The position numbers and the translations under genes are program-made. From positions 62,001 to 126,000 of IMG/VR virus record IMGVR_UViG_3300044633_003049: DNA of 64,000 nt. One strand, written 5' to 3'. The DNA comes from a virus. Position 1 is the stretch's first letter. Each line of letters begins with the position of its first letter. The notes beneath the pieces are model-generated. The model saw only the letters and a list, made by a program, of their open reading frames with translations. It made no database searches and was not told the DNA's origin. Shown here piece after piece: positions 9,074 through 18,399 of the stretch.

Positions 9074-9514
9074 TTAACCTTCTTCTTCTGTTATGTCGGT
9101 TTTACTCCAACTTATTCCCCAATTTTGAAATTCAGCCGCCAAACAATCAAGTTTATAATCTTTTCTACCTCCCACAACTTCTTGTATTTTATTCTTTGCG
9201 GTATTTCTAACACCATTTAACCCATGTGTTAATTCTAAATTATTTCCATCTTTTATACCTTTACGATAATTAGATTCGTTATGCCAAATATGTAAATTGG
9301 TTTGTGCTAAAACAACTATTGCTCTGATGGTTTCTGCATTTATAGTGTTAGGATGTTCATTTAAAAATAATTGAACGTCATGTTGAATGTCTCTTATTTC
9401 TTGTGAGTATTCCTCTTTATGTTCAGTTATAAAAACTTCCTTTAATTGTGATATACTTAACCTATCTACTAATTCTGCCAAAGTCGGCAAATACTTTCTT
9501 TCGTTGTTTTTCAT
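9074..9514 (-). CDS. Conserved phage protein of unknown function
   Basis: 146 residues, mostly helical in appearance. It starts with YLPTLAELVDRLSISQLKEV, a pattern I associate with small uncharacterised proteins of T4-like marine phages. The C-terminus is acidic (DITEEEG). No catalytic motif or membrane segment is visible. It lies between the oxygenase and an SGNH gene with spacers of 10 and 6 bases, so it is in the same operon. Confidence 0.6.
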   Translation of the reverse strand: MKNNERKYLPTLAELVDRLSISQLKEVFITEHKEEYSQEIRDIQHDVQLFLNEHPNTINAETIRAIVVLAQTNLHIWHNESNYRKGIKDGNNLELTHGLNGVRNTAKNKIQEVVGGRKDYKLDCLAAEFQNWGISWSKTDITEEEG

Positions 9515-9520
9515 TTTATA

Positions 9521-10471
9521 TTATTTATTTTTTGGTATTAAGGAATCTCCCATTGTTATTATGTGTTTATATATGATTTCCGATATTACTTCATGACCTT
9601 TATATGATGGGTGTGAACATTTTGTAATATAACCATAATCACTTATTTTATCAATTGAAACAGATAATTTCCTAAAATTATCCATGCTCAATATTAAATC
9701 TAATAAATCGTCTCTCTTTTCTAAAGATAACAATAAATCAGTTACACATAAACTCCCATTTGGGTATAAAAACGTATTCCAATCTATTATATCAACTAAA
9801 CCATTAACTCTTTTTGGTTCCCTGTACATTGTGTTATCATCATGTGAAACACCTTTTATATTATCAATTAATGATTTTCTATTTATATCATTTTCAAAAC
9901 CACTTGTTAATACTAATTTAGCATTATTAACAATACACCAATTTTTTACTAATGATATATTTAACAATAATTCTATTACTGAAGATTTATCACTATGTGC
10001 ATAATTTAAATATCCACCAAAAAAATCTTTTTCTGGATTGTCATCATTAATTGAAGGCCATATTGTTTTAAAATGAACATGTTCAGCATATTCTTTATGT
10101 ACAAAATCAAACCTTTCTCTTCCACTTAACATAAAAACAACAATTTTTTCTTTTGCCATTTCTAAATTTAACTCTGGATGTAAATACAATTCATTTGCCG
10201 CCGCCCTGTTACCTCTCCCTAACATGCCAAAATTTATGGGGGTAAAATCAGTTAAATAATTTTCACAAATCTTATTAACCCATGAATTTTTATAATTGGA
10301 TTCTAAAACATCTACGTTCTCATTTAAATTCATTTTATTAATGTCCCAATCATATTTTTCCCACAAATCTATTGAGCAAGCTCCCTGCCCTTGGGTGAAA
10401 CTATCCCCTAACCCAATTAATATTTTTGAGTTTTTATCAATTTTTAAATTTTTTTCTTGCCAATAATACAT
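9521..10471 (-). CDS. SGNH-hydrolase-like protein
   Basis: 316 residues. Motifs are IGLGDSFTQGQGAC (GDS block), FGMLGRGNRAAANE (Gly/Asn block) and CSHPSYKGHEVISE (C-terminal His block). VFMLSGRERF replaces the MWSG/MWSS stretch of the paralogs. It is the largest of the four SGNH-like proteins, with an extra internal segment of about 80 residues. It overlaps the upstream GT-like gene by one base (stop and start share a base at 10471). The repeated pairing of GT-like and SGNH-like genes here suggests glycan transfer plus O-acyl editing. Confidence 0.7.
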   Translation of the reverse strand: MYYWQEKNLKIDKNSKILIGLGDSFTQGQGACSIDLWEKYDWDINKMNLNENVDVLESNYKNSWVNKICENYLTDFTPINFGMLGRGNRAAANELYLHPELNLEMAKEKIVVFMLSGRERFDFVHKEYAEHVHFKTIWPSINDDNPEKDFFGGYLNYAHSDKSSVIELLLNISLVKNWCIVNNAKLVLTSGFENDINRKSLIDNIKGVSHDDNTMYREPKRVNGLVDIIDWNTFLYPNGSLCVTDLLLSLEKRDDLLDLILSMDNFRKLSVSIDKISDYGYITKCSHPSYKGHEVISEIIYKHIITMGDSLIPKNK

Positions 10472-11760
10472 TATATTAATTTTATTTTAGGTATTTTAAA
10501 AACTTCATTTGAGTATCTTTCTAACTCAAGAAATTCAATTGGTCTATTTATTAGTTTATCCATAAAAGTTCTATAATTGTGTTCTACAATTTCTTCCATA
10601 GACTTAAACCAACTTAATTTATCTTCTATGTTTATTATTTTTTTTATGGATTCTACAATTGCTTCCATTCTTTCAAAAGTCGGTAATGAGTCATAACTTT
10701 CGTCAATAAATCCATCAAACGTTCGATAACCAGTTTCTCTTAATTTTTTTAGGGTATCTTTATTACCCATTATAATAAACGGTTGTCTACACGCTATTAC
10801 TTTATATGTTTTTTCACTAATAAACATTGTATTATTACTATCACCACAATGTGCTTCACTAATAACTGTTACAAACGTATCCAAACAAATTTGATCATTA
10901 AACCTTCTTATGTAATGATTATCGTCCATTTCATCATTTCTTTTTCCATAAACTAATAATGGTAAGTTTTCAGTTAAATTTTCAACATAGTCGGGTTCTA
11001 TAGTTTTACCTTCAAAGTACCAATTACTTTTTTCAAATTTATTCATACTAACGAGACCTTTATCTAAAATACCGGCTTCAAACATATACTTATAAAACCA
11101 TATTCTATGTGGTCTTAGTCTTTTATTAAGACAAGCAAATGATTTTATGTTATCAATATTATCTGTTTTATATTTTATATGATTCTCCCACGTTGGTAAA
11201 CTTTCATTTCTATGTGGCATATGTAAAACTGTTATACCTAAATCCAACTCAAAATGTGGATATCCAATTACTTTAATCCTTTCAATGATTTCATTATCAT
11301 TCGCCCATTTTGTGTAAAATTCTTCAACCACCATATTACCAGTCACATAAACAACCTGTTTTGGTGATATTTTCCATTCTCTACATTCTTTATGAAACCA
11401 ATCCCATAACCATTCTGTTTGATATCCTTCAAAACTTTGGTCAATTAATAGGATAGCGTCTTCATTTTGTAAATCCCTTAAATATTTTTCATTAAGATGT
11501 GAGAATAGACTTTTAACATTTTCGTAATAACCAGTCCAATCCTCTGGACTATGGTTTACCCCACATGAAATTATATATTTTTTTATATCTTCATTACTAT
11601 CGTGAAAAGTATGTGTTGTGTTTATTTCATTCGATACGTAAAATAAATGACTTGCATTTAATAATGGGGACACACCAAATCTACGAATCCCAGATGGGTT
11701 TACATCTTCACAATTGGTAAAATTTAAAAAATTTTTTCCGTCTTCAAATATAAATTTCAT
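10471..11760 (-). CDS. GT10-like glycosyltransferase family protein
   Basis: 429 residues, the same length and plan as the 3875-5164 paralog. FACLNKRLRPHRIWF lies mid-protein, followed by VTVISEAHCGDSNN, FISEKTYKVIACRQPFI and YRTFDGFIDESYDSLP. The (S/T)EK-(T/I)-x-K block recalls GT10 fucosyltransferases. Gene direction upstream of the ATG shows CTTATATT about 18 bases away, a possible -10-like element also found at the 5164 and 26527 starts. Donor and acceptor are unknown. Confidence 0.65.
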   Translation of the reverse strand: MKFIFEDGKNFLNFTNCEDVNPSGIRRFGVSPLLNASHLFYVSNEINTTHTFHDSNEDIKKYIISCGVNHSPEDWTGYYENVKSLFSHLNEKYLRDLQNEDAILLIDQSFEGYQTEWLWDWFHKECREWKISPKQVVYVTGNMVVEEFYTKWANDNEIIERIKVIGYPHFELDLGITVLHMPHRNESLPTWENHIKYKTDNIDNIKSFACLNKRLRPHRIWFYKYMFEAGILDKGLVSMNKFEKSNWYFEGKTIEPDYVENLTENLPLLVYGKRNDEMDDNHYIRRFNDQICLDTFVTVISEAHCGDSNNTMFISEKTYKVIACRQPFIIMGNKDTLKKLRETGYRTFDGFIDESYDSLPTFERMEAIVESIKKIINIEDKLSWFKSMEEIVEHNYRTFMDKLINRPIEFLELERYSNEVFKIPKIKLI

Positions 11761-11787
11761 ATTACAAGTTATTCTTCAATATAAGTA

Positions 11788-12699
11788 TTATTTTTGGGAT
11801 TTAAAAGACATAATATTGAAATAATTACGAATACCTTCTTCATAGTTAATGTGTTCAAAATCTACATATTTTTTTAATAAACTAAAATCAACTCCATAAT
11901 CTCTACTGTCATTTGTAAAATTTTCAAAGTATTCAAATGATTTTATTTTTTTTATAATATTAATCAGTTCTAATTTATTTATATTCAATTCATTGACTCC
12001 AATATTTAAAATTGGTTCGTTAAATTGTATGTTTACTAAAGTGGTTATAATTTTAACACAATCAATAACATGTAAATGTGGTCTTTTAGCTAAAGGGTCG
12101 TATATTTCAATTGGTTTTTTGTCAATTACATCATTTATTATATTATTAATAAAAACGTCATTTCTCCATATTTTAGTGGCAGATGTATTATAATCAAAAT
12201 TACCGTAAAGTGTTGATAATCTTAATATTTTAAAATTTGAATTTTTATTTTCGGTAATAATTTTCTCACACTCTATTTTCATTTTTGAATAGAGTGACGT
12301 TGGTATAACCTCTGAATTTTCATTTACAATGTCTTCCGTCTTACCGTAGACACTACAACTACTAATAAAATATACCTTGGGTGTTCTATATATCCCAGAC
12401 CAATTAAATGAGTTTATGAATGTATTAAAATAACTAACTTCAGTTTCAACTTGTTTTTCTGTATCTAATTCATTTAATCTAGGTTGTGATAAATAAAATA
12501 TCATATCAAAAGATGGGTAATGAAAATCAGATCTAAGTGTTATTCCACCTACGTCTCCGTGTATTTTTTTACATTCTATTAAATCTTGTGTATTATATTT
12601 GAACTTATCAAATACGACTACATTGTGCCCTTTTTTTGTTAGTTTCTTAGATAATGGTATACCTAAATAACCTCCTCCTCCTATTAGTAAAATATTCAT
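11788..12699 (-). CDS. NAD-dependent epimerase/dehydratase (extended SDR)
   Basis: 303 residues. N-terminal NAD-binding motif ILLIGGGGYLGIP, the catalytic YxxxK as YSKMK after FISSCSVYGK, then LRLSTLYG as in sugar-nucleotide epimerases. HVIDCVKIITTLV near residue 215 is typical of the family. It probably epimerises, dehydrates or reduces a nucleotide sugar. It lies one base after the amidinotransferase gene, in a run with an aminotransferase, so it may act in the same pathway. Confidence 0.82.
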   Translation of the reverse strand: MNILLIGGGGYLGIPLSKKLTKKGHNVVVFDKFKYNTQDLIECKKIHGDVGGITLRSDFHYPSFDMIFYLSQPRLNELDTEKQVETEVSYFNTFINSFNWSGIYRTPKVYFISSCSVYGKTEDIVNENSEVIPTSLYSKMKIECEKIITENKNSNFKILRLSTLYGNFDYNTSATKIWRNDVFINNIINDVIDKKPIEIYDPLAKRPHLHVIDCVKIITTLVNIQFNEPILNIGVNELNINKLELINIIKKIKSFEYFENFTNDSRDYGVDFSLLKKYVDFEHINYEEGIRNYFNIMSFKSQK

Positions 12700-12700
12700 A

Positions 12701-13711
12701 TTATTCTCTTATCATATCGGCCGTGACACAATGAAAAGACCCTCCAAGCGTTCTTGAATGTCTTAATTTACAATCCAATGCCTCAATATTGTATTTTTTT
12801 AATTCTTTAATCAGTTCAGTTTGTCTATTGTCCACAATAACTGTATTTTCATCTATTGATAACAAATTAATACCAACCCATACTGAAGCTCGTTCAACTT
12901 TATGGTAACCGATGTCCACCATTGGTGGTGACCATATTTTATCCCAAGATTTTAACATCTCAGGCATATTATTTTCATTTACTCTTTCTGGATTTAACAA
13001 ACAAAGACCCTCACGGAGTAATGCGATGGTTGAATCCAAGTGGCTATATGAATACATGTTTTCAAGGATATGTACCTTGTATTGGTCTCCTAATAGGTTT
13101 TGTAACCATTTTCCACCTAACTTGTTACCAGTATTACTAACAAGATATAAAATATCTTTATTTGACCTCAAAATATTAGCAGCATCAAACACAGGTTCTC
13201 TCTCGGTTAATGTTAATTTAGATAAATCATCTCTTTGGTAACTGTCATCATTCAAGATTGGTTTTGGTGCGGATATCCACTTTGCCCCTTCGTTCATGTA
13301 TTCAATAAATTGATTTCTAAAACAATATGTTTCATATTGTCTTGACCTTAATGTCATAGGGGCTTCCAATATTGTATTTCCAATAACTGTAACAGTATCT
13401 CTTGGACAGAAAGTGTAATATTGGTCTGTTTTCCAAAAACCATTACTTATTACATTTTCAGTATTAATAACTTCGGGTCTTCTAACTTTAATATCAAGGT
13501 CTTTTAATACTTTTACTAAATTTTCTAAATCCTCATATGTTTCTTCATACACCTTATCGTCAAAATTACCTTGTTCTATATATGGGATTCTGTCTTTATC
13601 GGCATAATTAATTGCATGTAAATCTATACCATGTTTTGGCATATTAGCGTTGTCGATTGTACCTACAAACACCTCCTTTAATTTACCCCATTCATTATTA
13701 ACTGATATCAT
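12701..13711 (-). CDS. Amidinotransferase family protein (glycine/inosamine-phosphate amidinotransferase-like)
   Basis: 336 residues. The family signature is nearly complete: EPVFDAANILR (substrate/catalytic Asp region), SHLDSTIALLREG with the catalytic His-x-Asp, and LGGSFHCVTADMIRE with the catalytic Cys at residue 328. Members move an amidino group from arginine to an amine, as in creatine synthesis (glycine amidinotransferase) or streptomycin synthesis (StrB on an inosamine phosphate). The gene overlaps the aminotransferase gene by 14 bases, so the acceptor may be an amino-sugar made by that enzyme. This is inference. Confidence 0.85.
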   Translation of the reverse strand: MISVNNEWGKLKEVFVGTIDNANMPKHGIDLHAINYADKDRIPYIEQGNFDDKVYEETYEDLENLVKVLKDLDIKVRRPEVINTENVISNGFWKTDQYYTFCPRDTVTVIGNTILEAPMTLRSRQYETYCFRNQFIEYMNEGAKWISAPKPILNDDSYQRDDLSKLTLTEREPVFDAANILRSNKDILYLVSNTGNKLGGKWLQNLLGDQYKVHILENMYSYSHLDSTIALLREGLCLLNPERVNENNMPEMLKSWDKIWSPPMVDIGYHKVERASVWVGINLLSIDENTVIVDNRQTELIKELKKYNIEALDCKLRHSRTLGGSFHCVTADMIRE

Positions 13712-14300
13712 TTTTTCTAAAAATTTCTAATTTTGTCAAATCTGGCCAATCATTAATTGTCCATTCTTTTGGTTTATTTAATATTGCTGTTGGTAATTTA
13801 GTTAAACCTTCTTCCGCAATTTCAGGTGTCATATAATAATGATATCCAACCATATCTATATTTTGTTCTTTCCACGGTATATTTGGTAATCTACCGTCAT
13901 ATGACATTTTTTTTAATTTAATAGCAGCTTCTTGATTGTCGGTTAATATCATGCCACCTCTTCCCAATGATAAATGTTTTTGATATTGAAAACTAATTGA
14001 CATGAAAGTTTTAGGAATATAACTATTTGGTTTCCATAAAACTGCGGCATCGATAACACTATATGAAAGATAATAAAAATCTTTCCAATTTTGAGTTCTC
14101 CATTCTAATCCTAAATTTAATTTTTTAGCTAAAAACGGAATTGAGATGTAAGTTTGTTTAGGAACATTAATTGATTTTACATTATTATAACGTAAACATA
14201 ATTCAATTCCATGTGTACAACTATCGACCGCAACGGCAAACGGAGATCCGAAGAACTCCGCAATTTTTTTTTCAAATTCTATTACAGTGTTAAAATCCAT
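13698..14300 (-). CDS. Short DegT/DnrJ/EryC1/StrS-type PLP aminotransferase
   Basis: 200 residues against about 360-390 for a complete family member. The core is recognisable: FGSPFAVAVDSCTHGIELCL at the start, the PLP-contacting Asp in YSVIDAAVLW, and the Schiff-base Lys region FQYQKHLSLGRGGMILTD. The small C-terminal domain is missing, and the gene ends cleanly with an overlap into the amidinotransferase gene. It may be a natural short form or a domain that works with a partner. The family usually aminates keto-sugars. It overlaps the upstream gene by 11 bases. Confidence 0.75.
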   Translation of the reverse strand: MDFNTVIEFEKKIAEFFGSPFAVAVDSCTHGIELCLRYNNVKSINVPKQTYISIPFLAKKLNLGLEWRTQNWKDFYYLSYSVIDAAVLWKPNSYIPKTFMSISFQYQKHLSLGRGGMILTDNQEAAIKLKKMSYDGRLPNIPWKEQNIDMVGYHYYMTPEIAEEGLTKLPTAILNKPKEWTINDWPDLTKLEIFRKNDIS

Positions 14301-15390
14301 CTTTAAGATTATCAGGAATTAATTTTGATAAAGTTCTGTAATCTAAATTTTCATGCCCAAAATAATAACCGTCTGGTTGTAGCCAATTTGGATTGAGAAA
14401 TTTATCTTTTATTTTTGTTTCCCAGTCATCATTTACAGAGACTGCCGGTTGATTTCTATAATACTCTGCAAATTCGCTCCATGTTGATTGGTCTGATTTA
14501 ATTAAAAATTTACAATAACTTAATGAAAATAAATCAACGATATTTTCAATAACATTTCCTCTAATTAAATCATTAATATTCATTTCCGAATTTAATAAAT
14601 ACTCTTTTATTATTGGGACAATATCGAATCTGGTTATAATAGAGTCACCATATTTATCTTTATAATATGAGAAAAATTCATATGGTAAATCTGTACTTAA
14701 ATAAAATTTTTGGTCTGGATTAATTTTAAGAATATTATCAATAATATTGAAGTATTTTTCATCTTCGACAAAGTCATAATATTTATTTACCTTTGGTTTT
14801 ATATTTTTCATTTTTGAAAAATCTTTTCTTATTTCAACAGGTAAATTAAAAATATCTTCCTCGGAACAATTCACTCCACTATTTCTTCTAATATGAATAC
14901 CTACAACATCATAAGTATTTCTTCTAAGTAAATCTTCAATAAATTGATCTTTCAACCTAACATATTTCAACGGCCTTTCCTTTAATGTTCTTTTATATAA
15001 TGAATGAATATGTTGATAACCAAAATCACAGTACCAATGGTCATCATCTGACAATGATTTCCCATCATCATATATTAACCTTAACTTATCTTTATCTATT
15101 TTTGACGATAATCTTACATTAAAATTTTCAACATCTAAAACCGTTAAAAAATTTAAATCTTTAACCCTTTTATCATACTCATATGAAATAAATGTTGAGG
15201 TTTCTGGTAAACTTATTAAGGTGAGTTCAGGCCAATCAGTTTTATCTAACATAATTCTGAATTCACAATCATTACGTCTATTTATATCATAGGCCACTTC
15301 CCAATGAAATATTCTATTACATAAACCAGTATCATTATTTTCCCAACCACCGTATGGTTCTGACCATCTTAATGTTCTTTTGTATATCAT
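14290..15390 (-). CDS. Fucosyltransferase-like glycosyltransferase (NodZ/O-fucosyltransferase type)
   Basis: 366 residues. VVGIHIRRNSGV is the H-x-R-R motif of the GT11/GT23/GT65-68 fold, which contacts the GDP-sugar phosphate. KFYLSTDLPYEFFS and LFSLSYCKFLIKSDQSTWSEFA match the later YLATD and DLxxLSxCxxxxxxxxSTFS motifs of the same fold. GGWENNDTGLCNRIFHW at the N-terminus corresponds to the N-terminal G-x-x-N-R donor-side loop. A GDP-sugar (often GDP-fucose) donor is expected from the fold, not shown. The gene follows an SGNH gene with 3 bases between. Confidence 0.7.
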   Translation of the reverse strand: MIYKRTLRWSEPYGGWENNDTGLCNRIFHWEVAYDINRRNDCEFRIMLDKTDWPELTLISLPETSTFISYEYDKRVKDLNFLTVLDVENFNVRLSSKIDKDKLRLIYDDGKSLSDDDHWYCDFGYQHIHSLYKRTLKERPLKYVRLKDQFIEDLLRRNTYDVVGIHIRRNSGVNCSEEDIFNLPVEIRKDFSKMKNIKPKVNKYYDFVEDEKYFNIIDNILKINPDQKFYLSTDLPYEFFSYYKDKYGDSIITRFDIVPIIKEYLLNSEMNINDLIRGNVIENIVDLFSLSYCKFLIKSDQSTWSEFAEYYRNQPAVSVNDDWETKIKDKFLNPNWLQPDGYYFGHENLDYRTLSKLIPDNLKDGF

Positions 15391-15393
15391 ATT

Positions 15394-16158
15394 TTAAAAT
15401 TTATCTTTTAATAAATCAAACCATTTATTAGCTAAAATTTCACTATCCTCATTTGATACGTGAAATGGATTTTTGGTTTCTTTATTCTCATTATAATATG
15501 TCCATGGATTTAGTTCATCTAAATTTTTAATAACATTATCTTTACAAAAATAAAAATATTTATCATCTAATATAGGTGTTATTAAATGAAAATCAATATT
15601 ATTTGATAATAATTTATACGCACCTTCTGAAATTATCCACGTATCTTGTTGTTTTTTCCATTCCATGTCGTAAAGAAATTGAAAATAATTATTTACAATT
15701 TTTTTCATCTCTTCGTTTACAATATTCTCATATAATATATTATTAATTGAGTTACTTAACATGGTTGGGGTACTGTTGTTAAATATTATATTTTTACCGC
15801 TCTCTTCTAAACTATTTTTATATGAAATATTCGATAATCCGTTATTAGATTTAAAATAATGATTTTTCCATTTTTCAAAGTAATTATTTACTTTTAAATC
15901 ATTTAAGGGTATTTCAATTCTATCAGGACTAGTTGTACCAATAATAATATGATGGGGGTTATGTTTTATAACTTCATCAATCTGTAATCTTATACATTGA
16001 TTACTGACACCTCCCTTCGCGTATGTCATAATTTCACAACCTAACATTTCTTTAAGAATATCTGTAAAATGTTTTCCATGTCCATTTTCTAAATTATTAT
16101 CGTCTTTAGAAATTGACGCCATAAAACTATCACCACAAATACCCAATATTTTTTTCAT
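15394..16158 (-). CDS. SGNH-hydrolase-like protein (divergent)
   Basis: 254 residues. The N-terminus KKILGICGDSFMAS supplies the GDS block and YAKGGVSNQCIRLQ the Gly/Asn block. IIIGTTSPDRIEIPL replaces the MWSG-type stretch. At the C-terminus NPFHVSNEDSEILANKWF may carry the catalytic His, in a weaker context than the other three SGNH paralogs (no HP-x-x-x-GH). Probably the same type of O-acyl hydrolase or transferase, with lower certainty on activity. Confidence 0.6.
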   Translation of the reverse strand: MKKILGICGDSFMASISKDDNNLENGHGKHFTDILKEMLGCEIMTYAKGGVSNQCIRLQIDEVIKHNPHHIIIGTTSPDRIEIPLNDLKVNNYFEKWKNHYFKSNNGLSNISYKNSLEESGKNIIFNNSTPTMLSNSINNILYENIVNEEMKKIVNNYFQFLYDMEWKKQQDTWIISEGAYKLLSNNIDFHLITPILDDKYFYFCKDNVIKNLDELNPWTYYNENKETKNPFHVSNEDSEILANKWFDLLKDKF

Positions 16159-16164
16159 TATAGG

Positions 16165-17613
16165 CTACTTATTATAATTTTCTTTATCCGAAATATAAAC
16201 ACCAGGTTCAAAATGTGTTATTCTACCGTCAGTAACTTTAACATCACCAATTGTATTGTCAACCACCAATGAATTATACCAATCTTCCAACTCAGGAAAT
16301 GTTGCGACAAAATTCTTATTTCTACGAATATCATATTGAACATAAAAACTCTTAAAATCGTGATATTGCATTGACATGTCCATTTCACTTGTGTTATGAC
16401 CTCTATTAACAACTTCAATGTAATCAATTAATCTTTGAATTTGAGCCCCTTCATTCATATTAATTAATGGATTTTTTTTATGTTTTCTCCACCACATTGA
16501 TAACTTACCATGTAAATCATGTTTGACGTCATCTGGTAATGTAAGTGGTGACATAAATGCTGGCCATCTTAATATGTTAAAATCTACAATTGGTTTATGT
16601 GTTCCGTATTTTTCTTTTAATTTCAACATATCATCTAAAAATTCGGTAATACTAAATAAACACAAACTATTAATTGTCATCATAATAACAACTTGTCTAA
16701 TTTTAGCACTCTCAATTACTTTAACTAAATTACTTCTCCATAGTTCATAATTTAAACCATCTCTAATATATTCTGCTTGTGCACCATAAGCCTCACAACT
16801 TGTGTATAAATCAAACTCTTTGATGTCTAATTCGTGAGATATACTAATTAACCTATTCACAGTCATTTCATTAAGACCTAGGTTAGAATTGACTGCAAGT
16901 CGTAAATTAGGGGATGGGTATTGTTTCATTGTATCCATAAACTGCCAGAAATTACGAGATTGTGATGGTTCCCCACCAGTTACACGTATTTCCATTAATT
17001 TTTGTGATAACTCAGGCCACCATTTTAAAAAGGCATCCACATATGGATTATTCTCATTGTACTTACCATAAATCTCTGACCAAGATCCGTCAGCATAATA
17101 TGCCCCCGCACTTGTTGTTTTGAATTTCTGATATGGACCGTTATCTTTTATGTCTTTACCCCATGTTGTTGAGTATCCCGAATTACAATATGAACAAGCA
17201 AAATTACAAGTTCTATCAAATGATACCTCAATAGTTTGTGGTACAATGTCCGCATCCCAAGGTAGTTCTTTTAATGCCGCAATATCTTCTGAACTATATA
17301 TTTGACTCTTATATACTCTATCTGAAATATTATTTCTACCGATATCCTCAATTTTCCAACAATAAGAACATTCAGCCGGTTTAACACCCTCTAACATCAT
17401 TTTACGAATTTCTTTTTTGAAATCAGTATTATGTAATGCCGCAGGGTTGGTTTTAATTGCTTCAACATCTATTGGATGTGGTAATGGTAGGTGACATGAA
17501 TTTGTAAACCCATGACCTAAATGTAAACTAACATTTAACCATTTTGCCGCACAAAAACTACAACTTATCTTATTTAAATGTTCATCTCTCCAATTTGACA
17601 ATTCTTCTGACAT
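16165..17613 (-). CDS. Twitch-domain radical SAM protein
   Basis: 482 residues. An N-terminal Cys-rich unit (SCSFCAAKWLNV, SCHLPLPHPI, NPAALHN, AECSYCWKIED) precedes the radical SAM core. The core's CxxxCxxC is Cys136, Cys140 and Cys143 in CNFACSYCNSGYS, followed by RVTGGEPSQSRNF (the GGE motif for SAM binding). This matches the family with an N-terminal twitch-type auxiliary Fe-S domain. Substrates of this family are not known to me; peptide or sugar modification are both possible. A fused paralog sits at 18383-21184. An ATG at 17613 follows a 48-base AT-rich spacer. Confidence 0.82.
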   Translation of the reverse strand: MSEELSNWRDEHLNKISCSFCAAKWLNVSLHLGHGFTNSCHLPLPHPIDVEAIKTNPAALHNTDFKKEIRKMMLEGVKPAECSYCWKIEDIGRNNISDRVYKSQIYSSEDIAALKELPWDADIVPQTIEVSFDRTCNFACSYCNSGYSTTWGKDIKDNGPYQKFKTTSAGAYYADGSWSEIYGKYNENNPYVDAFLKWWPELSQKLMEIRVTGGEPSQSRNFWQFMDTMKQYPSPNLRLAVNSNLGLNEMTVNRLISISHELDIKEFDLYTSCEAYGAQAEYIRDGLNYELWRSNLVKVIESAKIRQVVIMMTINSLCLFSITEFLDDMLKLKEKYGTHKPIVDFNILRWPAFMSPLTLPDDVKHDLHGKLSMWWRKHKKNPLINMNEGAQIQRLIDYIEVVNRGHNTSEMDMSMQYHDFKSFYVQYDIRRNKNFVATFPELEDWYNSLVVDNTIGDVKVTDGRITHFEPGVYISDKENYNK

Positions 17614-17661
17614 GTTTTCTATTTTTTATAATATAATATTTTTTATTGATAATCTGAAACG

Positions 17662-18399
17662 TTATTTAATATATTCCTTAGGTACTCTTTCTAAAAAATT
17701 TGTATTTTTAGACTCATCATAAATTATACCTAAATTATTGATATTGTTAAAATTATGAAGAAAAAGAATGTCGTTATAAAATTCTTCCTCTAATATAACA
17801 TCAGTTTCACTTTGATAAATTAATTTAGAAAAATTAATATCACTATGGTTAACTATAGTTGAAAAATGATTAACATCCACTTGACAATAATATCTAGCAT
17901 TTTCAAAATCGCATTCAGGGCTGGAACATCCTAAAAATAAACCTGGATTTTTATAATCATCAATTAAGTTACCCTCAAAACTAATTCTATTATTTTCTTC
18001 AAAATTTTTATAAACTATAATTTCATTTTCTTTTTTTATGACAGTTATAATTACCCCTTTATGGATGTCCTCTTTTTTTATGTCTTTAAATGGAATAAAA
18101 TTAAAAGATTCCTCTATTTCGGTTTTATTCCAAAACTCAAATGCCATAGTATTTGTAGTTTTATTATATGATAACCCAATATTTTTACCAGGTTTACCAT
18201 ATATCATACAAATTTCATCGGTAATAAATTCTTCTGTTATTTTAAAATCACATGTAATAATGTAATTATCATTTAATAAGAATTCATCTAATATTTTATT
18301 ATTTGTTTTGTTATATTCGGTTACATATTGATTATCATGATGGGTTGACATATCCCATTGAAACTTAACCCAATAAGGTTGTTTATAATTTATTATCAT
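17662..18399 (-). CDS. Stand-alone LamG-like (concanavalin A-like) domain protein
   Basis: 245 residues, one domain. It is clearly homologous to the two N-terminal modules of the next gene: shared landmarks are GKPGKNIGLSYN (compare MPGKNFGISYD), FEFWNKT, HKGVIITVI, LFLGCSSP (compare YFGCHNP) and the VDVNHFS stretch. These are the strands of a LamG or lectin-like beta-sandwich. No catalytic motif is present, so a sugar-binding or targeting role is likely. It overlaps the 18383-21184 gene by 17 bases. It may have arisen by duplication of a module from that gene. Confidence 0.6.
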   Translation of the reverse strand: MIINYKQPYWVKFQWDMSTHHDNQYVTEYNKTNNKILDEFLLNDNYIITCDFKITEEFITDEICMIYGKPGKNIGLSYNKTTNTMAFEFWNKTEIEESFNFIPFKDIKKEDIHKGVIITVIKKENEIIVYKNFEENNRISFEGNLIDDYKNPGLFLGCSSPECDFENARYYCQVDVNHFSTIVNHSDINFSKLIYQSETDVILEEEFYNDILFLHNFNNINNLGIIYDESKNTNFLERVPKEYIK

